Shown here one piece after another: positions 43,791-54,921 of a stretch of 64,000 nt of DNA. The notes beneath the pieces were generated by a model. That model searched no databases, had not been told where the DNA came from, and worked only from the letters and a program-made list of their open reading frames with translations. The position numbers were made by a program, and so were the translations under genes. Positions within the stretch are counted from its first letter, which is position 1; the number at the start of each line of letters is the position of its first letter. Origin of the DNA: Nephrocerus scutellatus (lineage: Eukaryota; Arthropoda; Insecta; Diptera; Pipunculidae); assembly GCA_947095585.1 (NCBI GenBank), contig OX352765.1, forward strand, positions 79,473,375 to 79,537,374, written 5' to 3'.

Positions 43791-46494
43791 AATGATATGC
43801 CTCGATCAATATTCAAGTAAATTCTAATGCAATGTAATCTTTGTTTGCCAATGTCCGTGATCAGCTTACGATAACTGTATTGGAGAAACAGATTTCTGAG
43901 CCAACAATAAGATATTCCTTAAACTGACTCTCGTTGGGAGCCGAAGGATATGGAATCACACCTTATTTAATGACGCCTTTTAACCCTTCAACTAATTGAG
44001 AAAAAATACATAAAACAAACTAAATACCAACGCTTAGTAATAAGGGGTAATAAAATAGCAGATTTGGAATATGAACATCTTCTGACTTAAAGAAATAAAA
44101 ATAAGTAAATACTACTGATTTTGAATGAATTCTTAGCATATTAAATTAATATATAGGAGTACTACTAGTATTTTCTGACAAGGAAGAACTTTACTTTTGC
44201 ATACGAAATCAAGTAAATACTTAAAATCTTACCACCTATGGGAAGAACTAGCCTTTCAATAGTATTAGTATTGACTTCTACTTTATAGATGTGACCTAAT
44301 GCTTATTTATTAGCATGCTTACAATAATGTTCTAAAAAGTGACGACATTATTCCTATCACACTAAATCAAAAAAGGACGGCTCTTTTCTAACAATGTTTT
44401 TAGTAGAATAAGAAAAAAATTACACTAATCATGCCTAACCTTATGTTGAAAGTATACTCAGAACGCAGAGTGACTATGTACGAAAGCGCATACTACTTGA
44501 ATTGCCTTTAATACAAAAATTCAGCATTGAAAAACACGATAATAACTGCCGAATATAACGTACAATTATATATCTATCGTTACAAATACTTTCTCCTTAT
44601 ATCATTGCCCGTTATTAAATTCTCATCATACTCATGGATCATAACATCCCAAAGACTTAAAGAAATAAACTCTCAAGTGTCATCTATAGGTACATGTCAC
44701 ATATGTGGCTAAACAGACTAAGCAAGTGGATGAGTACATTCGGATGAGCCCCAACTTAAACAAAATGCTCCTTTAGAGTAAGGATGTGTCTTATGTTATG
44801 TTAGGCAGCCCCTTCTGTTATTGGGTTTAGTTTATTTTACTTTATTCCGTTGATATCCTTGAATCTATCCAAACATTCCTAGTCGCATATAGCTTGTGTG
44901 TTTTACAAGTGTGTTTGTAAAACATACACACATAAACGATTTTTAAGTAAACAACTCAATTTTAAGCATCGCTGTTCCCTGTTCACCGATGGTATTGATT
45001 CCCACGGTTATATCTATAGAGCTGAGTTAGTACTGTGTACTTGATACACCACATATGGACGAAGCATATAGCTCGGTATGTAATATGTACTTCATATCAC
45101 TTACGAAGAGAGGGAAAATAGATGCACAATTTATATATACAAACATCTAGTGAATGGATGAGTGAACTTAACTTAACCAACAAAACCGAAGCAGAATAAA
45201 TGCTCTAGTGCCACATTTTTCGTCCTATTCAGGCCCCTTGCGAAATCTAATACCAAAATGAACCCGGAAACGACCATCAGATTGTAGTTTGCAGATACGG
45301 GAATTATTCCGGTATTCCGGTTCAATTTTGTGGAGTGTTGTTGCAATTTCAGCAATGGGCCTATGGGAATTGATTCCAGCATCATCATTCATAGCCACTG
45401 GTATTTCTGGTTGGTTCCAAGTCTCCCATACTGCACCTTACTCCTACACATTCGGTTGTTGATGTTGGCGTAACGTCCGCTTGAAAATCCAAGTATTGCA
45501 TCGCCGCAACTGGCTTTCGCTGCTGCAGCAGCAAGAAACGCAATCAGAGTTGGGAGAGGATTTCTTTCTTCAAGAAATAAGAAAGCAATTTTCCCTACAA
45601 AGAATGAAAAAAAGAAAACTACATTTTACTCGAACGCTTTAAATGCATAGCACATGACTATGTCTGTGTGTGTTATCGGATCTTATGAAAATAAATCTGT
45701 TCAGCGGAAATGGATACAGATTTTGGCGTGTCAGTCAAACACATGAGGAGCTGGAATAAAAAGTAAATCGTGTTTATTTACAAGAATATATTTTATATGC
45801 TATGTTGCATATGGCGATATTTTTTTGACTTCGATTTCTTATCCTAATAGCAATTTGATGTGGATGTCATGGTCTTGATAATTTTTTTGAAAAACTATTA
45901 AAATTTATTATAATCGTAATGGGATTTAAGTGAGAAATTGTCACACTCTTTTCAAGACAGTCTTGGTTTGCTAAATTTTAATGCAACTTGTTAATGACTT
46001 ATTAATGCCCAACAGAAGTCTCTTTAAATTGGATTGGATGGTATGGATGTTCAAGAGTCATATGCTCGGAAAATTGGATTGAAACACTTAGACCCGGTGT
46101 ACGTTGGTGTCTTATGTCAAGCACTTATTTCGGAAAAATAAAAGAAAGTTTTGTTTGACACTTAAATCGAAATACAGTTTTACTGGTGGCCATAAGATTC
46201 TCGTTACTTTTACCTCTCATATATTTTACCGCAATGTACATTTCGGGTAGGTTACTCCCAGCAAATATTCTAGTTGGTGCCCTGGGAAGAGATTGAAATG
46301 GAGTGTGAGAAATACAGAGATTGTTTAAAAAAGAAATTATTGTAAATAGAATCGTAAATTTAGAAACTACAGTCATTAAAACATATTTTTGTAGCTGATT
46401 ACATATTTCTGTTGGTGACACCAGATTGACTCATGATCAGTTTAACCTCTGACCCAAAAATTGTATACTGCGCAGAATGTGAAATGCAGTAAGT
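43791..46494. other. Non-coding spacer
   Basis: No coding similarity or repeat shared with the rest of the window. Short open frames (44527-44712, 45173-45388, 46125-46421) lack recognisable domains. Poly-A/T stretches and AAGTAAATACT-type words (44104, 44212) recur by composition. Confidence 0.5.
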
Positions 46495-47555
46495 TATATC
46501 GGCGATCTTGAAGGCCCATCACCCCCAAATGATGGGAGGAGAACTTTCATGATTAGCTGTATTGTCTCCCAAACTATGCTGCAGCAACCAAGCATAGACA
46601 AAATTAGCAGAGCGATATATCGGCTTCAAAACTGCAAGACCTCTGGATCAGATGGTATTCCAGGTATCCTTGTCCCATACATAAGGAAAGAAAGATCACC
46701 CAGTCCAGCCATTAAATTTATATGACTTTTTCCCAGGTAATTCCATAACTGATCAGATTTTTAAACTTAGGCAGGTGGTAGACAATTATAGAGTTCCAAG
46801 ACTCACTACACCATCTGTTTATAATCTTTAAAACCGCTTATGAGAGCGTAGCCAGAGTAAATTTTTTTAAACTTATTAATGTAATTTCATAACATAACAT
46901 AAATAACCCCATGGCAATGTCCAATGTTAGAAGCTATATTCGGATCACTATCAAACAGCTCGTGATGGATGTAGAATAGGCAAGGTACATCTATAACAAG
47001 CTGCAACATTGGCATGGTCTGGTATGCGTCTTATTCAATTGGGACTCCCCAACATTTGCCTCTCAATTGAGATAGTGGAGAGTTAATTCGAATTAGCATT
47101 GTTCTGTCTCTTAAAATCAAGGAATTCAACCATTACATCTAAACTGATGGTGTACAAGACAATACATATGCCTACTTTTATATTGATCGAGTCTTGGATC
47201 CTTAGTAAAAAGTGCTTTTACCTATTCGAGGCATTCAGCAGGAAAGTCTTACGGATTATTGTTGGGCCCGTATGTAAATAAGGGCGATTCCGAAAGTTTT
47301 AAAACGAATATATATCAGAGAAAGAGAGAAAGAGGGAGAGAATCGGATAAATCCGGGGTATAGAATACACAGCTCGCATCAACGAAGAGGATCTTCGACG
47401 GAAGAATTTATGGGACACTACAGCATAGCAGACCAAACTTAAAATTGAAAGGATGGCGTATACCTAGGCATCCAAAGCTAAGGGAGATAAAATTGTATGA
47501 CTGGACCAGTGGTGAAACTGGATTCCTGTTCCAAAGACAAATATGATGATTATAA
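46495..47555 (+). mobile_element. Family A LINE copy, diverged, RT to 3' tail
   Basis: It begins near ATATCGGCGATCTTGAAGGC (46496), has CAAACTATGCTGCAGCAACCAAGCATAGAC (46570-46599), GATCAGATGGTATTCC (GPDGIP-equivalent, 46648-46663), then a deletion, CAACTGATCAGATTT-type sequence (46745), a FIDFKxAY equivalent (TTATAATCTTTAAAACCGCTTATGA, 46818-46842), and a 60-codon thumb segment (FCLLKSRNSTITSKLMVYKT, 47102-47161). The C-terminal block is highly decayed. The tail is CAAATATGATGATTATAATC (47540-47559). Together with the next copy it forms a head-to-tail pair of the same family. Confidence 0.78.
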
Positions 47556-47599
47556 TCATAATTAGGTCTACGCCTCCTGTGTGATAATATTATACTAAG

Positions 47600-49087
47600 C
47601 TATAATCAAAAGCTCGCCCTAAATGCAGGGAGAGTAAGCCATGAGGCTGAGATGTCAGGCGTAGAAGAGAAATGGACACCCCTTGAGAATACTGTCATTA
47701 GTACTGCTGACTCCATCTTAGGCAGCAGTCGTAGAGATCGGAACAACTGGTTCGATGACAAATTTAAGCTAGCGACTGAACGTAAGAATGCTGCACGAGA
47801 ATATGAAAATAAAGAGCTCAGAAGATATGAAAAAAACAGTTGACCGGCGAAAGAAAGCAGCCTGTGAGAAGAATCTCGTCCGTGAACTAGAACAGTACAG
47901 AGAGCAAGGACCGCATCAGGCGTAGAAGTTCTACCAAAGAATAACAAACATACCGCAGTATGAAGCAATATACACAGCGTTGCACATACTGCAATGACAA
48001 AGAGGGTAATCTGATCGCCGATATTAAAGACATCTTGGAGCGATGAGGAGTTGGAGGCTTCACCAGTGACCGTAGATCATACTATGCTGCCGCCACCAAG
48101 CATAGACGAAATTTACAGAGCGATAAGTGGGCTCAAATTAATATGGTCCCGGGATCTGATGGGATTCCAGCGGAACTGATAAAAATACGAGGCCCCACAT
48201 TACACCAAGCAATTCATGAAATAATAGTGCAAGTATGAGAAGAAGAAGCTATGCCAGAAGACTGGCAAAGAGGCATCCTGTGCCCCATACATAAGAAGGG
48301 AGATATCACAAAATGCAGTAATTATAGTGGTATAACGTTGTTGAGTACCGCGTATAAGATTTTCTCCTCTATCCTTCAAGACAGGTTAGCCGCATACGCT
48401 AAAGTCATCATTGGTCTATAACATTGTGGGTTCATCCCAAGCAAATCAACAACTGATCAAATTTACACCCTAAGGCAGGTGATGGAAAAATGTTTAGCGT
48501 TTCAAAACTCACTCCACCATCTTTTTATAGACTTTAAAGCCACCTATGATAGCATAGCTAGAGTAGATTTTATAAAGCCATAAGAGAATTCGGCATCCCA
48601 AATAAACTGACACGACTATGTAGGTTGACCCTGACCAATGTTATAAGCCAAGTAAAAATATCCGTATCACTATCAAGCTCATTCAACATCTATAACGGGA
48701 TCCGACAAGGGGATGGACTGGCCTGCGTCCTCTTCAACCTGGCGTTGGAGAAAGTGATCCGAGACTCTGACGTAACGGCGAGAGGAACAATCCTGTGACA
48801 ATATTGACATCGTTGGTAGAAACCGAAGAGCTGTACAGGAAGCTTTCATCCAAATCGAGCAGGTGGCACGAAATCTGGGACTGCACATAAATGAGAGCAA
48901 AACAAAGTACATGGTGGCCACGTCTGCGAGTAGAAGATCCAACATCGGTACCTCAATTCAAATAGTGGAGTTCGAACCTTTAACTATCTCGGGTCAACTG
49001 TAGCATGAAACCAGAAATACGCGCACGGTTGCTTAAAGACAATAAAGCCTACTATATCTATAGTCTGTCAAGACTCTTCAAATCCTT
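47600..49087 (+). mobile_element. Family A LINE copy, linker to RT thumb, 3' truncated
   Basis: The linker is well preserved: EMSGVEEKWTPLENTVISTADSILGSSRRDRNNWFDDKFKLATERKNA runs through 47649-47800, with one frameshift near 47840. The RT starts near 48090 (GPGSDGIPAELI-type, 48147-48180), with EAMPEDWQRGILCPIHKKGD (48247-48306), GFIPSKSTT (48428-48454), FIDFKATYDSIA (48524-48559) and GIRQGDGLAC (48698-48727). The segment coding for the YADD box is deleted: 48795-48803 jumps from the GTIL region to NIDIVG. The thumb ends at CAAGACTCTTCAAATCC (49070-49086), followed by unrelated sequence, so the C-terminal block and tail are missing. Confidence 0.88.
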
Positions 49088-52000
49088 ATTTTTTGTTAAT
49101 CTGCTAATTTAGAATTGATCTTAGCAAAAGTGTCTTTTATTTGATCTGCTGCTGTTTATTTGTTGAAAAATTGTAAAAGCATTCACCTATCTGACAGGTG
49201 CATGTTATTGTTCCTTATTTTCCAATACGCAACAACGTAGTATACCTCTCATTACAACTTTGTCTGTTCTCTTATTCTACTTTTGTATTTAACTACACAT
49301 CCTTGCACTAACATTTTGGACTTTCATCGAATCAACTTCCCAATGAACCAATTTCATTTGCAGGAAATAAATAATAGTTTTATGTATGCCTAGAATTGCT
49401 AACTATCCATCTTTTATCGCCTCGTTAAAAAAGGTTGAAATTTGTATCGCCAGACGTCATCAACAAAACGCGTACACCTTTTCACAAAGCCAATTAAAAG
49501 TAATTTCCGCTCTACATAGTGCGCGGTTATGTGATGCGCCAGACATAACACGCAGCACCCTTGACCGCAATGCAACGTGCATTCTAACGTTCTGATCTCT
49601 CATGGCCCACAAATGTGCTATACAACAATAATTATAAACCCATCAGCAGGCTATTAATCAATTGGTAAATTGCCAGTTATGCTGCTGGCAGACATAACGA
49701 GCGAGCGATTTAGTAAAAGGTTTCTGGTGCGGCTTCTAACACACATGCACACACACACATACTCGTAGACTGACAAAAACCTCAAATGTTAATTATACTT
49801 CCAAATGCTTCCATTTGAACCGTAATTTACTTTCATCTGGCGCCAACATTGTATTATGGTTGATAGCTTATTATAGGCTAAGAGGAATCCAATTTATCTT
49901 CGCTTGATTTCGCGAATTTACATGAATTTTTTTAGAAATTTAGATAAAGATCCCCTGTATAACGTTCTTCTTTATTTGGATCTTTTTGGAAGAATACAAA
50001 TAACAAATAACTGTTGGATCCTTTCAATGATGAGATGTCGAGTTTATCTTCTATTATCGATTCCAGTAATATAGCGGGTATGTCGGTTGACCTTTTTCTA
50101 GTCCTTACTAAAACAAACTTTTTCTAATAAAATAAATCTGCTCAGTCGCACTTTCAACAAATATACGCTCCAAGAGCAACCAATGTGTCCTCTTGACACA
50201 TCAAACGTAATTTATGACATCTTCCTGACAAAGGGAAATCCTCATCGATTCATTCTTCTGTGACATCGAATGCGCTCTGCGTTCATCATCGTCATCCTCA
50301 CCACTTGGTAGCTGCTGTAAGGCAATGTGTTACCCGGGTGAGGATGCCGTGAGTGTGAGATAGTGTCGTATAACCATCATCATCATCATCCAGGCAAAGT
50401 GCCAGGACATACACACATCTATACATCAATACAGACAAAGAAAGCAAAACTATAGAGCTGACGATATTCAGCGTGTTGTGTAAGACCGCGATATGCCTGC
50501 CGCCTCGTTAACTGAAGTTCCAACGGCAGTGGGTGCAATGCGTCAGATGCAGCTGTTCCACTTTTAGTTTGCGATAAGTCTTCCTTCCACCAGTTAACAC
50601 GAGTCGTGGTTGCCTGTTGAAGCTAATTAGAATTTCGTGTACGTTTTTTCCCTTTGGAATCATTTGGTGTGTTTCATTTCCTCGTTTTCGATCGCATTGG
50701 CGATGTAGTCGGTGATGATGGTGTTAATGGCAAAGGACCAACACAGCAGCTCATCTCAAAATCCTAATCAACAAAGTGTCAGGGTTCGTTGTAGATTTTG
50801 TGTAGGTTACAGAAATCTATTTTGGAAGTAGCCAATCATAATCTCTCCTTGGCACCTTGTTATCCCGTTTGCATATGCGATGCGTTGCGTTGTGCTGCCG
50901 TCAGTTTGATAGAAAAGAGGACACGCGATGATGAGCCCTCTGGTTATTGCGTTCGTTGTGTGCTGATGATAATTATAACGTTTTGCTGCTCGGCGTCAAA
51001 TTAGATCGACGCGAACGGGTCGAATGGCGCCACCAATGAATCCGTGAATTGGATAACACAGAGCAGATGGCGAATGTAGGCGATTTCGGTGATGCAATCA
51101 TCTCTTGCCAGGTGGAAAAATTGAAAAAATGCTTATATCAGGAAAAGTGGAATCAGTCAGGCAATAACTACCTGCACTTATCTGAGTGTTGCCTTATTTA
51201 TTTCATAACCGATCAATCATGTGAAATTTTGATTGCCTTACCTACCTGAACTTAATCCTTTTGTCAAATTTTCATGTGCATTCGATTTTTTTCTGTCGAA
51301 AGAAAATATGTTTTTCCTTTCTTTTCGGTAAAATGGGTTAAGAAGCTACTGAAGTGGTTGCTGGTTGTGGTTGGACATTTATGGAAGGCATTCGACTCTT
51401 TGCTATCATAAATTTTTTTTTAGAAAGGAGAACAATTATTACAGAAGACAGAAGACATTTGTTTGGAACGACAATTGTACGACTCGAAATTTTTAGATGA
51501 GAAAGTTAGATGCAAATAATTGACGAACCTCTTGTGCAACGATAATCAGCCATATAAACCTCAGGATACCACCTGCTGCAATCAGTTGAAATTCTTTATT
51601 AATTCACTTTTCATGTACTTTTTTTTGCAGCCGCCATTGAATTCTTCTATCTACAGAAATTGAATAAATTGTACATAGTTTGAAGTTTAAGAAAGATCAG
51701 GTACTCGTTTGAGGAAAAACCTATTCTAAAATATAGTCGCACTCTAACTTATCTCTTTATATACTGAATCCCTTCATATAATGAATTTTTTTTCGAACTA
51801 TACAGGATATTTGAGAAAAATGAAAAAAAGTAGTCTTATGGACTTATATGGCCTCACAAGCGAACCATAGGAACAAGTATTCGGTTATTGGCACCAAACC
51901 TGCTTTCTAAAACATTCTGTTCCAGACATATTTGTTATGTAGATATTTGGCACTTCGCAGAGTCCTGTAAAGATTCATAGTTTCTTGGTGAAACAACGTA

Positions 52001-52189
52001 CTCCGATGAATGCATGGCTAAGAAGGTGCTTAGTCGATAGTATGCGGACTCCAAATGCCGGTTTTGACCATCGGTTTTAACTGGCCTTCCATTGCCATAC
52101 CGGACTCTGACAAGGGTGATCTCTTTTCCCAGTATCCTGTCGGCTTAAAAATAGAGAACGCAAATAAAATTTAAAAGACCGATACATCT
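49088..52189. other. Low-repeat non-coding stretch
   Basis: No element or domain recognised over about 3.1 kb. CA-rich simple sequence lies at 49742-49759 and a CAT run at 50375-50389. 50150-51010 has balanced composition and few open frames and looks like ordinary single-copy DNA, possibly intronic or regulatory. 51050-51250 has a 66-codon frame without a domain. A GTGGTTGCTGGTTGTGGTTGG string is at 51353-51373. Confidence 0.5.
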
Positions 52190-53395
52190 CACACATCATC
52201 AACTTCGGGTTCTGCTGTTGAGCAACCCGTTTCATCCCGAAAAGCTGTTGAGTTCTCGGCGGCCAACTTCATTCTGTCCTCAACTCTACGGTCTGCTGTT
52301 GAGCAGCCGAACTTTTTCCAGATTTTGGAAGGCGCTCCCATAAGGGCCTTATCTGAATCTTGCGAGGGTGTTGGAATCGAGGACGTAGAACAATTCACTT
52401 CTGACTCTGACATATCCACAGTTATTTATCCACGTAGTGTCATCTCGGAGGAATCCGGAGGGCATAGGATGGTCTACAGATCTATCAACAATAGGTCGGA
52501 TTCATTAAGTTGAAATCGCATGAAAGATGGCGTCTTAAACATGCTTTAGGCGTGGGCAGAGACAGGGAAAGAGTGCTCTTGCTTTGGCCAAAACCACCCC
52601 TTTCATTCAGGGTAGCCAAGTGCGTCATGTCAAAGGACCAGAAGCGACCGGAACCGGCTTTCAGGAAGGTCACTGAAAGCCAAGGTTTCCACTTTCCACT
52701 TTTAGCCAAGGTGCTAGTGCCGACAGGTTGGGTGTTGTCCCGAGAGACTTGAAAACTAACCCCATCACAACTGAGCTAATGGCTCTTTTTCCGTAGGCTG
52801 TTATAGATATCACAATTGAGATGGCCGATGGTGGCGTGTGGGCACATTTTTCCGGGTTGCATTTCAAATCGGGATGGCTAGTATTTATTTGCATTTGCAT
52901 CAGAGAGTGCTACTACCGGGTGGATTTGCTCGAACTTTGAGAGGATCAGAACAAAGAATGCACTGAGCGTGACGCTGGCGTAAGAGTGATCCTTCGCTAA
53001 ACCACGCATTGTCCCCGGGTACTTTTCACAAAGTCTAGAAATCTCATCAAGAAAAATTCTGGAATTATCTCAGCGCAAACCGTCGAGTTGCATGTCAAAT
53101 CATGAAAGATTGTACAGAGGATGAAGCAAGGCGTGCTTTTCCAACTCGTATTGACGATAGATGACGCCTCCATAATAAGGCTCAATACCTGCTTTGGCCA
53201 GGTTATGCTGATTCTTAAAAGCACCGATAAGGTTTCAGCGTCTGGTTGCGGTACCTCTGACAAAGAGAAAGTCGCTAGCTCATCTAGCAGTGCCACTGGG
53301 CATGCTAGTCCTGGCGGTTCCGATAAAATCCCCGCTAAACGGGCTGCGAAACCAATCTCTTCGATCACCAGTGCCGATGGGCATCAATGGAAGGG
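52190..53395 (+). mobile_element. Probable ORF1 region of a family C-related LINE
   Basis: Forward reading pieces resemble the ORF1 (gag-like) protein of I/LOA/R1-type LINEs. A Ser-rich N-terminal segment contains a repeated SAVEQP (52213 and 52291). A middle segment reads SADRLGVVPRDLKTNPITTE (52718-52777) and ADGGVWAHFSGLHF (52826-52867). The end segment is VLFQLVLTIDDASIIRLNT (53132-53188), a wording typical of the region before the Cys knuckles, followed by a Ser/Lys-rich tail (KEKVASSSSSATGHASPGG) to 53399. Several stops lie between pieces. Reverse-strand open frames of similar length exist at 53368-52997 and 52419-52189 and cannot be excluded as alternatives. The support is position just upstream of an RT of this group. 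Confidence 0.42.
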
Positions 53396-53399
53396 GTGA

Positions 53400-54820
53400 G
53401 TGTCTTGTAGAATATCTTATTAGTAATTATGTACTCTCTTCACTCAACTCAGTTTGCATACAGGAAATGTAAAAGCACAGAAGGTGCCCTTCACTATCTT
53501 GTGAAGAAGATAGAAGGAACTTTTCGTTCCATAGAAGTGGCTCTGTGTGCTTTCGTAGACATTGAGGGCGCATTCGATAACACTGGCTACGACTCAATAG
53601 CAAGAGCAATCAGTAGCAGAAGTTTCGAAGACTCGACCAAATAATTAATAAAGGCCATGCGCGAAAATGGAGAAATGCAGTTAACGGTTGTCCCCAGGCG
53701 GGATTCTTGTCCCCCTTTCTATTGTCACTATTAATCGACAGTCTTCTAGCCGATCTACATAGTTCAAGCTAGATCGCCATGGATATGCGGATAACTTGGC
53801 GATTCTTGTTAGTGGTAGACACAGCACGACCATTATGTTATGCAAGGTGCATTACTACAGGTTTTAGAATGGTGCAGAGAAGCACCTTCTATCAATCCTT
53901 GCAAAACCATTCTAGTACCTTTCACAAAGATAGTATTAGTCGATCTAGAACTTATCACTATTAAAGGCACCACTGTAGTATATTCCAGTGAAGTTTAGTA
54001 TCTTGAAGTTATCCTTGATAAACGGCTTAGCTGGAAATCTCTCATTAAGTCCGTCTGTACGGCAGAACTTGGGTTCTAAATCCTAAAATGATACACCGAT
54101 TATATACAATTGGTAAGGCCATCGTTTGGTGGTCGAAAGTTTTTTAATGGATAACGGCTGAAGAAGCTTCAAATAATTGCTTTTCTCGGTATTACGGGTG
54201 CCATGCGTTCTTGCCCTACGGCGGCATTAGAAGCTGTCGTATAGCTTTCAGCATTGTAAATCTAAATTAGAAAGATGGCTATTAAGCTGAAGCTAGAATA
54301 CGGGTACAAACCAGAAAAATACTTGACTCAATTACCGAAAGATACATATTTTGCACTGTTCCCAACACTATAGTCAGGGAGTACTGTTTTGACAGGTTAC
54401 TTGTGGTAGAAATATTGGACCGTGCAAACTGGTCCAATGGTGTCCCGGCCTTTTGATGCTAGTGGTAGAATCCAGAGTTTGAGCTGATATCTTTGGAAAC
54501 ACCAGAGTCTAACGGTTTTCCAGGCTGAACTCCATGCCATCGAGATCTGCGCTAGAACAAGTCTTATTTAAGGCATTATGGGCGCGAAAATATGTATCTT
54601 TTCAGATAGCCAGTCAGCACTTAAAGCGCTGTCGTCCACCTAAATTGAACCTTTATCAGTTAAAAGCTGCTACGATGCACTACAGTCTCTTACCAGACAA
54701 AACAGGGTGAAACTCGGTTGGGTTCCTGGTCAGCAAGGAATTGCAGGCGAACTAGTTAAGACTGCCTCAGAATCTGCGTTCATTGGTCCTGAACCTTACT
54801 GTTATGTCAACTGGGTTGCT
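53400..54820 (+). mobile_element. Family C-related LINE ORF2: RT and RNase H, broken
   Basis: The RT starts near 53400 and reads LHSTQFAYRKCKSTEGALHY (53434-53493, in the frame after a one-base shift), ALCAFVDIEGAFDNTGYDS (53538-53597, motif A with both acidic residues), a decayed CPQGGILSP (53691-53720), and GYADNLAILVSG (about 53781-53817, YADD changed to YADN). A thumb fragment follows (VYSSEVKYLGVILDKRLSWK, near 53970-54035). RNase H lies at 54430-54720: ASGRIQSLS-type, a QAELHAIEI-equivalent, ICIFSDSQSALKALSS (54594-54642), and LGWVPGQQGIAG (54713-54750). No endonuclease is present between the probable ORF1 and the RT. Frameshifts make it inactive. The knuckle region is absent, and the copy stops at a 120-bp repeat unit at 54828. 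Confidence 0.83.
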
Positions 54821-54827
54821 TTTAAAA

Positions 54828-54920
54828 AGGCTCGATTTTATTTAAACTTTGCACACATGTGTATCTGCGATTGGAGAATTTACATGAAAATTGTTAACTT
54901 TAATTGGATGGGTTTTTAAA
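54828..54920 (+). repeat. Single 120-bp-type unit with right end
   Basis: TCGATTTTATTTAAACTTTG (54832-54851), CACACATGTGTATCTGCGATTGG (54851-54873) and GAATTTACATGAAAATTG (54877-54894) followed by GGATGGGTTTTT match the last part of the array at 40.5-40.6 kb. It follows directly after the truncated LINE copy. Confidence 0.75.
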
Positions 54921-54921
54921 A

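Noticed and set aside
44527..46421. Short open frames as host exons
   Set aside because: No domain wording, no consistent splice-site pattern around them and no extended frame; nothing distinguishes them from chance.
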